From Marinovum sp. (GTDB lineage: Bacteria; Pseudomonadota; Alphaproteobacteria; Rhodobacterales; Rhodobacteraceae), in contig PAHS01000049.1 in NCBI GenBank assembly GCA_002711145.1, positions 1 to 6,806 of the forward strand: a stretch of 6,806 bases of DNA, written 5' to 3'. The translations under genes were made by a program, and so were the position numbers. Below are positions 1-6,806 of this stretch, piece after piece. Each line of letters begins with the position of its first letter. The stretch's first letter is position 1. A model generated the notes under the pieces. The model saw only the letters and a program-made list of their open reading frames with translations, made no database searches and was not told the origin of the DNA.

Positions 1-82
1 GTACCCGGGGAAACCTGGTACATCATACTAAAGCTAATTGAGTAGTGTTTCGCCACTGCATAAATAAGACTGGGAGAAGAAA
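1..82. other. Leader region upstream of gmaS
   Basis: No coding sequence is visible. A five-base inverted repeat, GTACC (1-5) and GGTAC (17-21), flanks an 11-base loop; it has no T-run, so it is not a convincing terminator, and it sits at the window edge where its context is missing. A GGGAG Shine-Dalgarno sequence at 72-76 lies six bases before the gmaS ATG. No promoter here is convincing: the best sigma70-like pair (TTGAGT at 38-43, TAAATA at 61-66) would start transcription at about the ribosome binding site. The true promoter may lie further left, or gmaS may be a downstream gene of an operon. Confidence 0.5.
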
Positions 83-1417
83 ATGACCAAAGACTTAGCC
101 GCATTTGCCAAAGAAAAAGACGTGAAATATTTTATGATATCGTACACCGATTTATTTGGAGGTCAGAGAGCTAAGCTAGTACCAACACAGGCCATTGCAG
201 ATATGCAAGAAGACGGTGCCGGTTTTGCAGGTTTTGCGACCTGGCTAGATTTTACACCTGCGCATCCAGACATGCTTGCAGTTCCAGATCCAAATAGTGT
301 TATACAGCTTCCTTGGAAACCAGAAGTAGCTTGGGTCGCAGGGAATTGCGTGATGGAAGGTGAAGACGTCGCTCAAGCTCCAAGAAATGTGCTGAGACGC
401 CTCATTGATGAGGCAGCAGCAGAAGGCATGCATGTAAAGACCGGTATTGAGGCTGAGTTTTTCTTATTGTCACCGGATGGATCGCAAATCTCTGACGAAT
501 ACGATACTGCGGCTAAGCCATGCTATGATCAGCAGGCAGTCATGCGCCGTTACGACGTAATAAAAGAGATTTGTGACTACATGCTCGATTTGGGCTGGGG
601 TCCCTATCAAAATGACCACGAGGACGCTAATGGTCAATTTGAAATGAATTGGGAATTTGATGATACCTTAGCCACTGCGGACAAACATAGTTTCTTCAAA
701 TTTATGACAAAATCTGTGGCTGAAAAACATGGTTTTCGTGCAACATTTATGCCCAAACCGGTTGAAGGATTAACTGGTAACGGATGTCATGCTCATATAT
801 CCGTTTGGGATGCTCCTGGTTCAAAAGCTAAAACAAATGTATTCGCAACGGATCCAAGTGCCGCCAGTCAAACATCAGAACTTGGGCTATCAGAAAAAGG
901 AAGGCATTTTCTTGGCGGAATAATGAAGCATGCTTCTGCTTTAGCAGCAATCACTAACCCATCAGTTAACAGCTACAAAAGAATAAATGCTCCAAGAACT
1001 ATGTCAGGAGCAACCTGGGCACCCAACTCAGTCACCTGGACTGGTAACAACAGAACTCACATGGTTCGTGTGCCAGGACCTGGCCGCTTTGAGTTAAGGT
1101 TACCAGATGGAGCAACAAATCCTTATCTATTGCAGGCAGTAATAATTGCAGCTGGCTTATCTGGTGTAAGATCAAAAGCTGATCCAGGAAAGCGTTATGA
1201 TATCGATATGTATGCACAAGGCCATACTGTAAGAGGGGCTCCGAAATTACCATTAAATATGCTAGATGCACTTCGAGCTTATGATAAAGACAAAGGCCTC
1301 AAAGTTGCTATGGGTGAAGAGTTTTCAAAAGCATACTTGAAACTTAAGATGGAAGAGTGGAATTCTTTTGTGTCCCATTTTTCATCTTGGGAGAAAGAAA
1401 ATACTATAGATATTTAG
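83..1417 (+). CDS. gmaS: Gamma-glutamylmethylamide synthetase (GlnT/type III glutamine synthetase family)
   Basis: This cytoplasmic ligase of 444 residues most likely joins methylamine to glutamate using ATP, the first step of the N-methylglutamate pathway. The glutamine synthetase fold is clear: an N-terminal beta-grasp part (about 1-110) and a catalytic part with metal-binding glutamates in EAEFF (E123, E125), HEDANGQFE (E180, E187), GNGCHAHIS (H236, H238), NSYKR (296-300), TGNNRTH (320-326) and RFELRLPD (E337). The ammonium-pocket motifs of ordinary glutamine synthetase are changed: FDGSS reads FAGFA (48-52), and the flap region 301-323 has no acidic residue. The ATG follows a GGGAG ribosome site by six bases. 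The GMAS reading rests on GlnT-type similarity and on the nearby fhs, folD and glyA genes. A GlnT-type glutamine synthetase or another gamma-glutamyl-amine ligase is the alternative. The NMG synthase and dehydrogenase genes expected beside it are not in the window. Confidence 0.8.
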   Translation: MTKDLAAFAKEKDVKYFMISYTDLFGGQRAKLVPTQAIADMQEDGAGFAGFATWLDFTPAHPDMLAVPDPNSVIQLPWKPEVAWVAGNCVMEGEDVAQAPRNVLRRLIDEAAAEGMHVKTGIEAEFFLLSPDGSQISDEYDTAAKPCYDQQAVMRRYDVIKEICDYMLDLGWGPYQNDHEDANGQFEMNWEFDDTLATADKHSFFKFMTKSVAEKHGFRATFMPKPVEGLTGNGCHAHISVWDAPGSKAKTNVFATDPSAASQTSELGLSEKGRHFLGGIMKHASALAAITNPSVNSYKRINAPRTMSGATWAPNSVTWTGNNRTHMVRVPGPGRFELRLPDGATNPYLLQAVIIAAGLSGVRSKADPGKRYDIDMYAQGHTVRGAPKLPLNMLDALRAYDKDKGLKVAMGEEFSKAYLKLKMEEWNSFVSHFSSWEKENTIDI

Positions 1418-1441
1418 GGTGTGACCATCATACTGTTGAAT

Positions 1442-1454
1442 AGCAATGATTGCT
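1442..1454. repeat. 13-base dyad between gmaS and the permease gene
   Basis: AGCAAT (1442-1447) and ATTGCT (1449-1454) form a near-perfect palindrome around a single G, within the 56-base gap between the two genes. As RNA it would form only a small hairpin, and no proper T-run follows, only a TTTTT at 1469-1473 some 14 bases later. It could be a weak attenuator, an mRNA-end stabiliser or a protein site, or chance. Read-through from gmaS into the permease gene seems likely. Confidence 0.3.
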
Positions 1455-1473
1455 GTATTCTAGATGAATTTTT

Positions 1474-2316
1474 ATGTTGTCTCTAACATTTGGCTTAATA
1501 GCCGCCTTATGCTGGGGCCTTCATGATTTCATTATAAGAATTCTAAGACAACCTCGGGGCATTTATGCTTCTATAGCGGCTGTACTGTTCTTCGGTTGTT
1601 TGTTCCAAACTCCAGTAATAGTACTTAATGCTGATTTTTCTAAAATGCCGCTTCTTGCGTTGTGGGTTTCGGTGTTATCTGGATCTTCTTTTGCAATTGC
1701 GGGCATAGCTTTATACAAGGCCTTTATAATTGGACCGATTAGGCTTGTTGCGCCTATTGTAGGATCATATCCTGTATTCTCCTTGATATTTTCCAGTTTA
1801 AATGGAAACCTACCAAGTCAGATACAAATAGGCGCGGTTATTTTAATAGTCTCATGCGCCGGATATGTGGCAGCCTCAAAAAAAACAGATCAAGATTTTT
1901 CTAAACAAAAATTAGCTATTTTTTGGGCTTTGGTCTCAAGCTTTTGCTTTGCCATGAGTTTTGCTCTCGGGCAGTACGCTTCTAACATAAGCAATCAATA
2001 TGCACTATTACTACCAAATCGTATTTCGGCATTAATAGCTTTAATCCTAATTGCGAAGTGCCTGAAACAACCCATAATTCCAGACATGTCAGAGTGGAGA
2101 ATATTTGCCCTTATGGCATTTCTAGATGCAATGGCCCATGGTTTAGTAATCAGTTCCGGTAAACTGGAAAATCCAGTATATGCGTCAATAAGCTCTTCAT
2201 TATTTGGCTTGGTGACAATATTACTAGCCTCCTTTTTCCTAAAAGAGCGGGTTTCACCAAATCAATGGGTGGCTATATTCCTTGTTTTCGTTGGACTGAC
2301 TGTACTAGGCTATTAG
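1474..2316 (+). CDS. DMT/EamA-family inner-membrane permease, substrate unknown
   Basis: This 280-residue protein is an integral inner-membrane transporter of the drug/metabolite transporter superfamily. About ten hydrophobic helices can be placed: roughly 4-23, 31-51, 60-82, 90-108, 117-134, 147-169, 177-195, 208-227, 235-255 and 262-279, in two EamA-like halves. The C-terminal [11 protein letters not shown] segment (255-265) followed by a last helix is the classic EamA ending. The length is normal and no signal peptide is needed. There is no good Shine-Dalgarno before the ATG; translation may depend on ribosomes arriving from gmaS, 56 bases upstream. Family members export or import amino acids, nucleosides, sugars or small metabolites, and sequence alone does not identify the substrate. 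Its place behind gmaS suggests a link to methylated amines, gamma-glutamyl amides or amino acids, but that is inference. Its stop codon overlaps the folD stop on the other strand. Confidence 0.85.
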   Translation: MLSLTFGLIAALCWGLHDFIIRILRQPRGIYASIAAVLFFGCLFQTPVIVLNADFSKMPLLALWVSVLSGSSFAIAGIALYKAFIIGPIRLVAPIVGSYPVFSLIFSSLNGNLPSQIQIGAVILIVSCAGYVAASKKTDQDFSKQKLAIFWALVSSFCFAMSFALGQYASNISNQYALLLPNRISALIALILIAKCLKQPIIPDMSEWRIFALMAFLDAMAHGLVISSGKLENPVYASISSSLFGLVTILLASFFLKERVSPNQWVAIFLVFVGLTVLGY

Positions 2317-3206
2317 GCCGTTAACCCCTTTGGTTCATCAACTCCATTAGCCCTACATGCTGCGGTTAATGTATTGGCTAGTAGACAAGCTATTGTCATT
2401 GGCCCAACCCCGCCCGGAACAGGCGTGATGGCACCAGCGGCATCTGCGCAGCTATCATAGTCGCAGTCTCCAACAAGACGAGTACCACCTTCTGGTTTTG
2501 GGATTCGATTAATGCCAACATCAATCACGGTAGCACCTTTTTTAATCCAATCACCAGGAACCATGTTAGCTCGCCCTACAGCCGCCACTACAATATCAGC
2601 CCTCTTAACTACATTTTCTAGATCTTTAGTTCTGGAGTGCGCAATTGTTACTGTACAGCTATCTCCTAGTAAGAGCTGTGCCATTGGCTTACCAACTATA
2701 TTTGATCTACCAATCACAACTGCATCTAAACCGGATAAAGTACCATGATAATCTCGCAACATCATTAAACAGCCCAAAGGAGTGCATGGAACCATTGATT
2801 TTTGGCCAGTACCAAGCATACCAACGTTAGAAATATGAAAACCATCTACGTCCTTGTGTGGAGCAACGGAGTTAATAACTAAATCTTCGTTTAGATGATT
2901 AGGAAGAGGCAATTGAACTAGTATACCATGCACATCAGGATCTTCGTTCAATTTTGAAATCAAACCAAGCAGATCAGTTTCGGAAGTGGAGGCATCTAAT
3001 CGATGCTCGTAGGAATTCATTCCAGCCTCTACAGTTTGCTTACCTTTAGATCTGACATAGACTTGGCTCGCGGGATCTTCACCCACCAAAACGACAGCTA
3101 ACCCAGGTTTTATACCATGATCATCTACAAGTTTTGCTACACCGTCGGCGACTTTACTACGCACTCTCGCAGAGAATTCTTTTCCATCAATCACATCAGC
3201 AGCCAT
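2313..3206 (-). CDS. folD: Bifunctional methylenetetrahydrofolate dehydrogenase / methenyltetrahydrofolate cyclohydrolase
   Basis: This cytoplasmic enzyme interconverts 5,10-methylene-THF, 5,10-methenyl-THF and 10-formyl-THF, using NADP(H) in the first step. At 297 residues it has the usual length. The catalytic residues fall at the same numbers as in E. coli FolD: Y50 and K54 in YVRSK, Q98 in QLPLP, D121 in DVDGFH. The nucleotide-binding loop GRSNIVGKP is at 166-174, and the C-terminal signature [11 protein letters not shown] at 261-271. A GGAAG ribosome site (3214-3218) sits seven bases before the ATG, as for fhs. The gene lies 56 bases after fhs on the same strand with no terminator between, so the two are probably co-transcribed. 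Paired with Fhs it covers the path between methylene-THF and formate, with no need for a separate methenyl-THF cyclohydrolase. The 3' end overlaps the convergent permease gene by 4 bp. Confidence 0.97.
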   Translation of the reverse strand: MAADVIDGKEFSARVRSKVADGVAKLVDDHGIKPGLAVVLVGEDPASQVYVRSKGKQTVEAGMNSYEHRLDASTSETDLLGLISKLNEDPDVHGILVQLPLPNHLNEDLVINSVAPHKDVDGFHISNVGMLGTGQKSMVPCTPLGCLMMLRDYHGTLSGLDAVVIGRSNIVGKPMAQLLLGDSCTVTIAHSRTKDLENVVKRADIVVAAVGRANMVPGDWIKKGATVIDVGINRIPKPEGGTRLVGDCDYDSCADAAGAITPVPGGVGPMTIACLLANTLTAACRANGVDEPKGLTA

Positions 3207-3262
3207 GAGCTATCTTCCTTTTTAACTAAATTTATTCAGTAAGTTACACTTATGTAATCGGA
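3207..3262 (-). other. fhs-folD intergenic spacer with small dyad
   Basis: This 56-base spacer carries the folD ribosome site GGAAG (3214-3218) and an inverted repeat, TTACA (3244-3248) and TGTAA (3253-3257), around a four-base loop. As RNA on the minus strand the dyad is a weak AT-rich hairpin with no T-run, so it is not an intrinsic terminator. No promoter was recognised. The simplest reading is an internal operon spacer. Confidence 0.45.
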
Positions 3263-4939
3263 TCAGAATAATCCCTCTATCTGACCTGTTTCATTTAACA
3301 TGATATTCTCAGATGCGGGTTTTGATGGCAAGCCAGGCATAGTCATTATTTCACCACATATAACTATAACAAAACCAGCACCTGCACTTAAGCGCACTTC
3401 CCTAATCGGTAAAGAATGACCAGTCGGTGCACCTCTAAGGTTGGGATCAGTTGTAAAGCTATATTGGGTTTTGGCCATACAAACAGGCAACTCTCCATAA
3501 CCAGCTGTTTCCCATTCTTTTAGTTGGTTCCTGATTTTTGCATCCGCTAGAACCTCATCCGCACGGTAGATACGCTTTGCGATTGTTTCAATTTTATCAA
3601 AAAGAGACATTTCATCATTGTATAGAGGTGCAAAGTTTCCTGAATCTGACGCTGCTATTTCTGATACGCGCTTGGCTAGATCTATAGTCCCTTCAGAACC
3701 TTTTTCCCAGTGCTTGCACAAAATTGCCTCAGCACCCATTTCGGATACATAATCTTGCACCGCTTGTACTTCGGCGTCAGTGTCAGTCACGAAATGGTTT
3801 ATAGCCACCACAACTGGAACACCAAACGATTTCACATTTTCAATATGCCTACCGAGATTTGGACAACCTTTCACGACTGCCTCCACATTTTCATCTCCCA
3901 GGTCTGACTTTGCTACCCCACCATTCATTTTCATAGCTCTGATTGTAGCAACAACAACAACAACTGAAGGGGTAAGGCCTGCCTTTCGGCATTTTATATT
4001 CATGAATTTTTCTGCCCCCAAATCTGCACCAAAACCAGCCTCTGTAACAACAAAATCCGCTATCTTTAATGCTGTTGTTGTTGCCATTACAGAATTGCAT
4101 CCATGCGCAATGTTAGCAAATGGTCCTCCGTGAACAAATGCTGGGTTATTCTCAAGTGTTTGAACCAGATTTGGCTGCATAGCATCCTTTAGCAGCACAG
4201 TCATAGCACCATCTGCCTTGATATCACGACAATATATCGGGGTCTTGTCGCGCTTGTATGCAACGATAATATCTCCTAAACGTTTTTGCAGATCATCTAA
4301 GTCTGTTGCGAGACATAGTATTGCCATTACCTCAGAAGCAACGGTGATATCGAAACCAGTTTGGCGGGGAAAACCGTTGGACACACCCCCTAGGGATGTT
4401 ACGATATCTCGAAGTGCTCTATCGTTCATGTCCATTACACGACGCCAAACCACTCTTCGCTCGTCAATTTCAAGGGAGTTCCCCCAGTAAATATGATTAT
4501 CGATCATAGCCGATAATAAATTGTGGGCCGAGGTTATAGCATGAAAATCACCAGTAAAATGTAGGTTCATTTCTTCCATTGGAACAACTTGTGCATATCC
4601 TCCGCCAGCTGCCCCCCCTTTCATGCCAAAGCATGGTCCAAGAGAAGCCTCTCGAATGCAAATTGCGGCTTTCTTTCCAATTCTATTTAAACCGTCACCT
4701 AGACCAACAGTAGTTGTGGTTTTACCCTCGCCGGCAGGTGTTGGATTAATAGCTGTTACCAAAATCAACTTTCCGCTGTCATTTGCCTGTACAGAATTTA
4801 TAAATTCCTGGCTGACCTTAGCTTTATCGTGGCCATATGGCAGCAAATGCTCTGACGGAATACCAAGCTTTGATCCAATTTCTTGAATGGGTCGTTTTTG
4901 AGCTTCTCGCGCAATTTCGATATCTGATTTGTAACTCAT
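3263..4939 (-). CDS. fhs: Formate--tetrahydrofolate ligase (10-formyl-THF synthetase)
   Basis: This cytoplasmic enzyme of 558 residues reversibly makes 10-formyl-THF from formate, THF and ATP. The length is typical for the bacterial monofunctional enzyme. The P-loop TPAGEGKT is at 67-74, followed by the family block [18 protein letters not shown] (97-114) and [10 protein letters not shown] (126-135). Further conserved stretches are [14 protein letters not shown] (270-283), [14 protein letters not shown] (299-312), the NHF of 381-383, [14 protein letters not shown] (481-494) and MTMPGLP (532-538). GGAAG (4947-4951) lies seven bases before the ATG. It heads a probable fhs-folD operon. In methylotrophic roseobacters and SAR11-type bacteria the reaction can run backward, releasing formate and making ATP from the methyl carbon of methylated amines; the gmaS neighbour supports that direction. 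The enzyme could equally supply formyl-THF for purine synthesis. No frameshift or missing core motif is seen. Confidence 0.97.
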   Translation of the reverse strand: MSYKSDIEIAREAQKRPIQEIGSKLGIPSEHLLPYGHDKAKVSQEFINSVQANDSGKLILVTAINPTPAGEGKTTTTVGLGDGLNRIGKKAAICIREASLGPCFGMKGGAAGGGYAQVVPMEEMNLHFTGDFHAITSAHNLLSAMIDNHIYWGNSLEIDERRVVWRRVMDMNDRALRDIVTSLGGVSNGFPRQTGFDITVASEVMAILCLATDLDDLQKRLGDIIVAYKRDKTPIYCRDIKADGAMTVLLKDAMQPNLVQTLENNPAFVHGGPFANIAHGCNSVMATTTALKIADFVVTEAGFGADLGAEKFMNIKCRKAGLTPSVVVVVATIRAMKMNGGVAKSDLGDENVEAVVKGCPNLGRHIENVKSFGVPVVVAINHFVTDTDAEVQAVQDYVSEMGAEAILCKHWEKGSEGTIDLAKRVSEIAASDSGNFAPLYNDEMSLFDKIETIAKRIYRADEVLADAKIRNQLKEWETAGYGELPVCMAKTQYSFTTDPNLRGAPTGHSLPIREVRLSAGAGFVIVICGEIMTMPGLPSKPASENIMLNETGQIEGLF

Positions 4940-5298
4940 CTTAAATCTTCCTTTAATTAATTAGTTTGCGATACTCTCAATTTTAACAGAGATAAATTTT
5001 ATTCTGAATTTTTGCCCCATCACAATACAAATATCTTCCTTGCATTCACAATTTTTTACACGACAGATCCACTGAAAAACTTCTAAGCGATATTAGACGC
5101 ATCAATTTCACAGTTTTAATAGTACTATTAAGTCTAAAAATACAAGCCTGTCATTTTGAGTTTACAAATTTTTTGAATTTCATAATCACGAGGTGGAGTA
5201 GCAATCAAGAATTTGAAAGAAAGCGTAAATTTGTCCAGTTTACAGTCAGCAAAAGATAATAAGACAAGCTTTTATTTGTTCACACGCTTTAATTCATC
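4940..5298. other. Non-coding region between the glyA terminator and fhs
   Basis: This AT-rich stretch has no supportable gene on either strand. It holds the fhs ribosome site (4947-4951), a 19-codon minus-strand ATG frame (4961-5020) with a badly spaced ribosome site, and a perfect 16-bp palindrome (5116-5131). A plus-strand frame stays open for 83 codons (5008-5256) but has no ATG or GTG. I see no recognisable riboswitch, tRNA or CRISPR element. Because glyA has its own terminator just upstream, the fhs-folD promoter probably lies in this region. Confidence 0.6.
5116..5131. promoter_or_regulatory. Perfect 16-bp palindrome, candidate operator for fhs-folD
   Basis: TTAATAGTACTATTAA reads identically on both strands, centred between 5123 and 5124, with no mismatch. 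It lies 176 bases before the fhs ATG and about 170 bases beyond the glyA terminator. On the minus strand a weak -10-like TACTAT falls within it, with a TTGTAT element 15 bases upstream as a poor -35. A dimeric repressor bound here would then block transcription into fhs-folD. The regulator is unknown, and an AT-rich palindrome can arise by chance. Confidence 0.4.
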
Positions 5299-5335
5299 AA
5301 AAAAAAGAAAAAGGTAACCACAAACGTAGTTACCT
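5299..5335 (-). terminator. Intrinsic terminator of glyA
   Basis: Read on the minus strand, AGGTAAC, a ten-base loop and GTTACCT form a seven-pair perfect stem, followed directly by T-rich DNA (TTTTCTTTTTTTT). It lies about 60 bases after the glyA stop and points the right way. This is the clearest terminator in the window. It suggests that glyA and fhs are separate transcripts. Confidence 0.85.
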
Positions 5336-5360
5336 AAATTGAGAACAATCTGAAACTGAA

Positions 5361-5383
5361 GGTTTGTCTAGATTAAACAAACC
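5361..5383 (-). other. Stem-loop in the glyA 3' untranslated region
   Basis: GGTTTGT (5361-5367) and ACAAACC (5377-5383) form a seven-pair stem with a nine-base loop, 12 bases after the glyA stop. No T-run follows on the minus strand, so it is unlikely to terminate by itself. It may protect the mRNA 3' end or be incidental; the real terminator is at 5299-5335. Confidence 0.4.
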
Positions 5384-5395
5384 CACAAGCCTTGA

Positions 5396-6691
5396 TCATA
5401 AAGTTGGGTACAATGGATAATTTGCACACAACTCTTTAACTGCAGCTTTTACACGTTTTTCTGATACATCATTATTATCTCCACCGTGCTCTGCCAAGCC
5501 GTCTACAACTTCTATAATCCATTCACCAATTTGACGAAATTCTGCCTCGCCGAAACCCCGTGTGGTACCAGCTGGGCTTCCCAACCGAACTCCGGATGTG
5601 ATTGTTGGTTTTTCATCATCAAATGGAACACCATTTTTATTACAGGTTATATTCGCTCTACCTAGTGCAGTTTCCGTGGCGTTCCCTTTCACTCCCTTAG
5701 GTCTTAAGTCAACGAGCATAACATGTGTGTCTGTACCTCCAGTCACAATGTCTAAGCCTCCGGTGATTAGAGTATCAGCTAAGGCCTGGGCATTCTTAAT
5801 GACTTGTTGTTGATATAGCTTAAAATCAGGCCGGAGCGCCTCACCAAACGCCACAGCTTTTGCCGCAATCACATGCATCAACGGCCCACCTTGGATACCA
5901 GGAAAGATTGCCGAATTTGCTTTTTTTGCGATCGCCTCATCATTAGTTAGAATAATACCACCTCTTGGACCGCGCAGAGTTTTATGTGTTGTGCTTGTGG
6001 CTGCATGTACATGGGGAAAAGGAGATGGATAAACCCCTGCAGCGATCAAGCCAGCAAAGTGTGCTACGTCTGCCAGCAAATAGGCGCCGACTTCATCTGC
6101 AATTTCACGAAATTTTTTGAAATCTAGCTGTCTCGGGATTGCAGAACCACCTGCTATAATCATTTGCGGTTTATGCTCTAGGGCTAGGCGCTTTACTTCA
6201 TCATAGTCTATATTAAGAGTATCTCTTCGAACGCCATATTGAACAGCGTTAAACCATTTCCCAGATTGGTTCGGTTTTGCGCCATGGGTCAAGTGTCCAC
6301 CGGCGTCCAAACTCATACCGAGTATTGTATCACCAGGTTTCAATAACGCCTGAAAAACGCCTTGGTTAGCTTGGCTGCCAGAATTAGGTTGAACGTTTGC
6401 AAAGTTACAATTGAAGAGCTTACAAGCTCTTTCAATTGCAAGATTTTCAGCAATATCTACATATTCACATCCGCCATAATATCTACGGCCGGAATAACCC
6501 TCAGCATACTTGTTAGTCATTACTGAGCCCTGCGCCTCTAAAACAGCTCGAGAAACAATGTTTTCAGAAGCGATAAGTTCTATTTCTTCGCGCTGGCGGC
6601 CTAATTCTGACCTAATAGCGTTGAACAAGTCATTATCACTGCTGTCCAACTGTTCAGTAAAAAATCCATCTTGTTTGTGAAGTACATTCAT
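5396..6691 (-). CDS. glyA: Serine hydroxymethyltransferase
   Basis: This cytoplasmic PLP enzyme interconverts serine plus THF with glycine plus 5,10-methylene-THF. With the start at 6691 it has 431 residues, the usual alphaproteobacterial length. Landmarks include LIASEN (39-44), [13 protein letters not shown] (62-74), SGSQAN (104-109), DAGGHLTHG (129-137), DVAHFAGL (208-215), the PLP lysine K237 in [24 protein letters not shown] (263-273) and [16 protein letters not shown] (365-380). The frame stays open back to a TTG at 6748, but the ATG at 6691 is preferred because AAGGA (6699-6703) lies seven bases before it, the same spacing as in fhs and folD. A strong terminator follows the gene. GlyA ties the methylene-THF pool to glycine and serine, so near fhs-folD and gmaS it could serve assimilation of methyl carbon as well as normal housekeeping. 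Confidence 0.97.
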   Translation of the reverse strand: MNVLHKQDGFFTEQLDSSDNDLFNAIRSELGRQREEIELIASENIVSRAVLEAQGSVMTNKYAEGYSGRRYYGGCEYVDIAENLAIERACKLFNCNFANVQPNSGSQANQGVFQALLKPGDTILGMSLDAGGHLTHGAKPNQSGKWFNAVQYGVRRDTLNIDYDEVKRLALEHKPQMIIAGGSAIPRQLDFKKFREIADEVGAYLLADVAHFAGLIAAGVYPSPFPHVHAATSTTHKTLRGPRGGIILTNDEAIAKKANSAIFPGIQGGPLMHVIAAKAVAFGEALRPDFKLYQQQVIKNAQALADTLITGGLDIVTGGTDTHVMLVDLRPKGVKGNATETALGRANITCNKNGVPFDDEKPTITSGVRLGSPAGTTRGFGEAEFRQIGEWIIEVVDGLAEHGGDNNDVSEKRVKAAVKELCANYPLYPTL

Positions 6692-6806
6692 TAGCGTTTC
6701 CTTACCTTTGCTTCTTAACCTGTCCAACCGAGTCCTGCTGAAATACAATTCATACTTTGCATTAGCTGTATACGGTGATCATTAATATCATTTTCTCTTA
6801 CTTGCT
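6692..6806 (-). other. glyA leader region, cut by the window edge
   Basis: No gene is supportable here. The stretch contains the glyA ribosome site and, further out, AT-rich DNA. A 19-codon in-frame extension from a TTG at 6748 is open but lacks a ribosome site and would give SHMT an unusual basic N-terminus. No convincing -35/-10 pair or riboswitch was recognised in the available 115 bases; the promoter may lie beyond the window. Confidence 0.5.
6699..6703 (-). promoter_or_regulatory. Ribosome binding site that fixes the glyA start
   Basis: AAGGA on the minus strand lies seven bases before the ATG at 6691. The same seven-base spacing is seen for GGAAG before fhs and folD, so it supports the 431-residue start over the TTG 57 bases upstream. 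Confidence 0.75.

Noticed and set aside
38..66. TTGAGT and TAAATA at 17-base spacing as a gmaS promoter
   Set aside because: The elements are weak matches, and a start about seven bases after TAAATA would fall at the ribosome binding site, leaving no usable leader.
1442..1473. Dyad plus TTTTT as a gmaS terminator
   Set aside because: The hairpin has a one-base loop, so its usable stem is only about four pairs, and the short T-run is 14 bases away rather than adjacent.
3780..4133. Plus-strand 117-codon frame opposite fhs
   Set aside because: It lies wholly within the conserved fhs coding region on the other strand, with a low-complexity product forced by fhs codons; it is a shadow.
5008..5256. 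Plus-strand frame open for 83 codons in the fhs-glyA gap
   Set aside because: It has no ATG or GTG, only an internal TTG at 5173, no ribosome site at that TTG, no recognisable domain, and AT-rich composition like intergenic DNA.
5191..5317. AGGTGGAG ribosome-like site followed by an open frame ending at 5317
   Set aside because: The only codon at proper spacing is ATC, which is not a normal start, and the frame ends inside the glyA terminator stem.
6692..6748. 19-residue N-terminal extension of GlyA
   Set aside because: It needs a TTG start with no ribosome site, whereas the ATG at 6691 has a well-spaced AAGGA and gives the normal family length.
1..6806. CRISPR arrays, insertion sequences, tRNA or rRNA genes, phage or toxin genes
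   Set aside because: I saw no spaced direct repeats, transposase motifs, cloverleaf sequences or phage-type proteins; nearly all the DNA is five intact metabolic and transport genes.

Overview
The window looks like chromosomal DNA from a marine alphaproteobacterium, most likely an AT-rich member of the Rhodobacterales/Roseobacter lineage. I infer this by eye from the SHMT sequence (long N-terminus, YPLYP-type C-terminus), from a GlnT/GMAS-type ligase sitting beside folate one-carbon genes, and from the AT-rich intergenic DNA. No database search was possible, so SAR116-like or other AT-rich alphaproteobacteria remain possible.

Layout. Bases 1-82 are a short leader with no gene. Two plus-strand genes follow: a type III glutamine-synthetase-family ligase, best read as gamma-glutamylmethylamide synthetase (gmaS, 83-1417), and a ten-helix DMT/EamA-family permease (1474-2316). 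Three minus-strand genes read toward them: glyA (5396-6691), then fhs (3263-4939), then folD (2313-3206). The two groups collide tail to tail: the permease and folD stop codons overlap by 4 bp. fhs and folD are 56 bp apart and probably one operon. glyA is separated from fhs by 456 bp, which hold a good intrinsic terminator for glyA and a perfect 16-bp palindrome that may be an operator. Bases 6692-6806 are the glyA leader, running off the window.

How the genes fit together. In the N-methylglutamate route, GMAS joins methylamine to glutamate; NMG synthase and NMG dehydrogenase (not in this window) then release the methyl carbon as 5,10-methylene-THF. FolD oxidises this to 10-formyl-THF, and Fhs, run in reverse, yields formate and ATP. 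GlyA links methylene-THF to glycine and serine. The window therefore reads as the ammonium-releasing entry and tetrahydrofolate end of methylamine oxidation, with assimilation via serine possible. The permease substrate is unknown.

I did not find a clearly undescribed system. The points most worth a second look are the altered ammonium pocket of the ligase, the permease tied to gmaS, the palindrome upstream of fhs, and the overlapping convergent stops.
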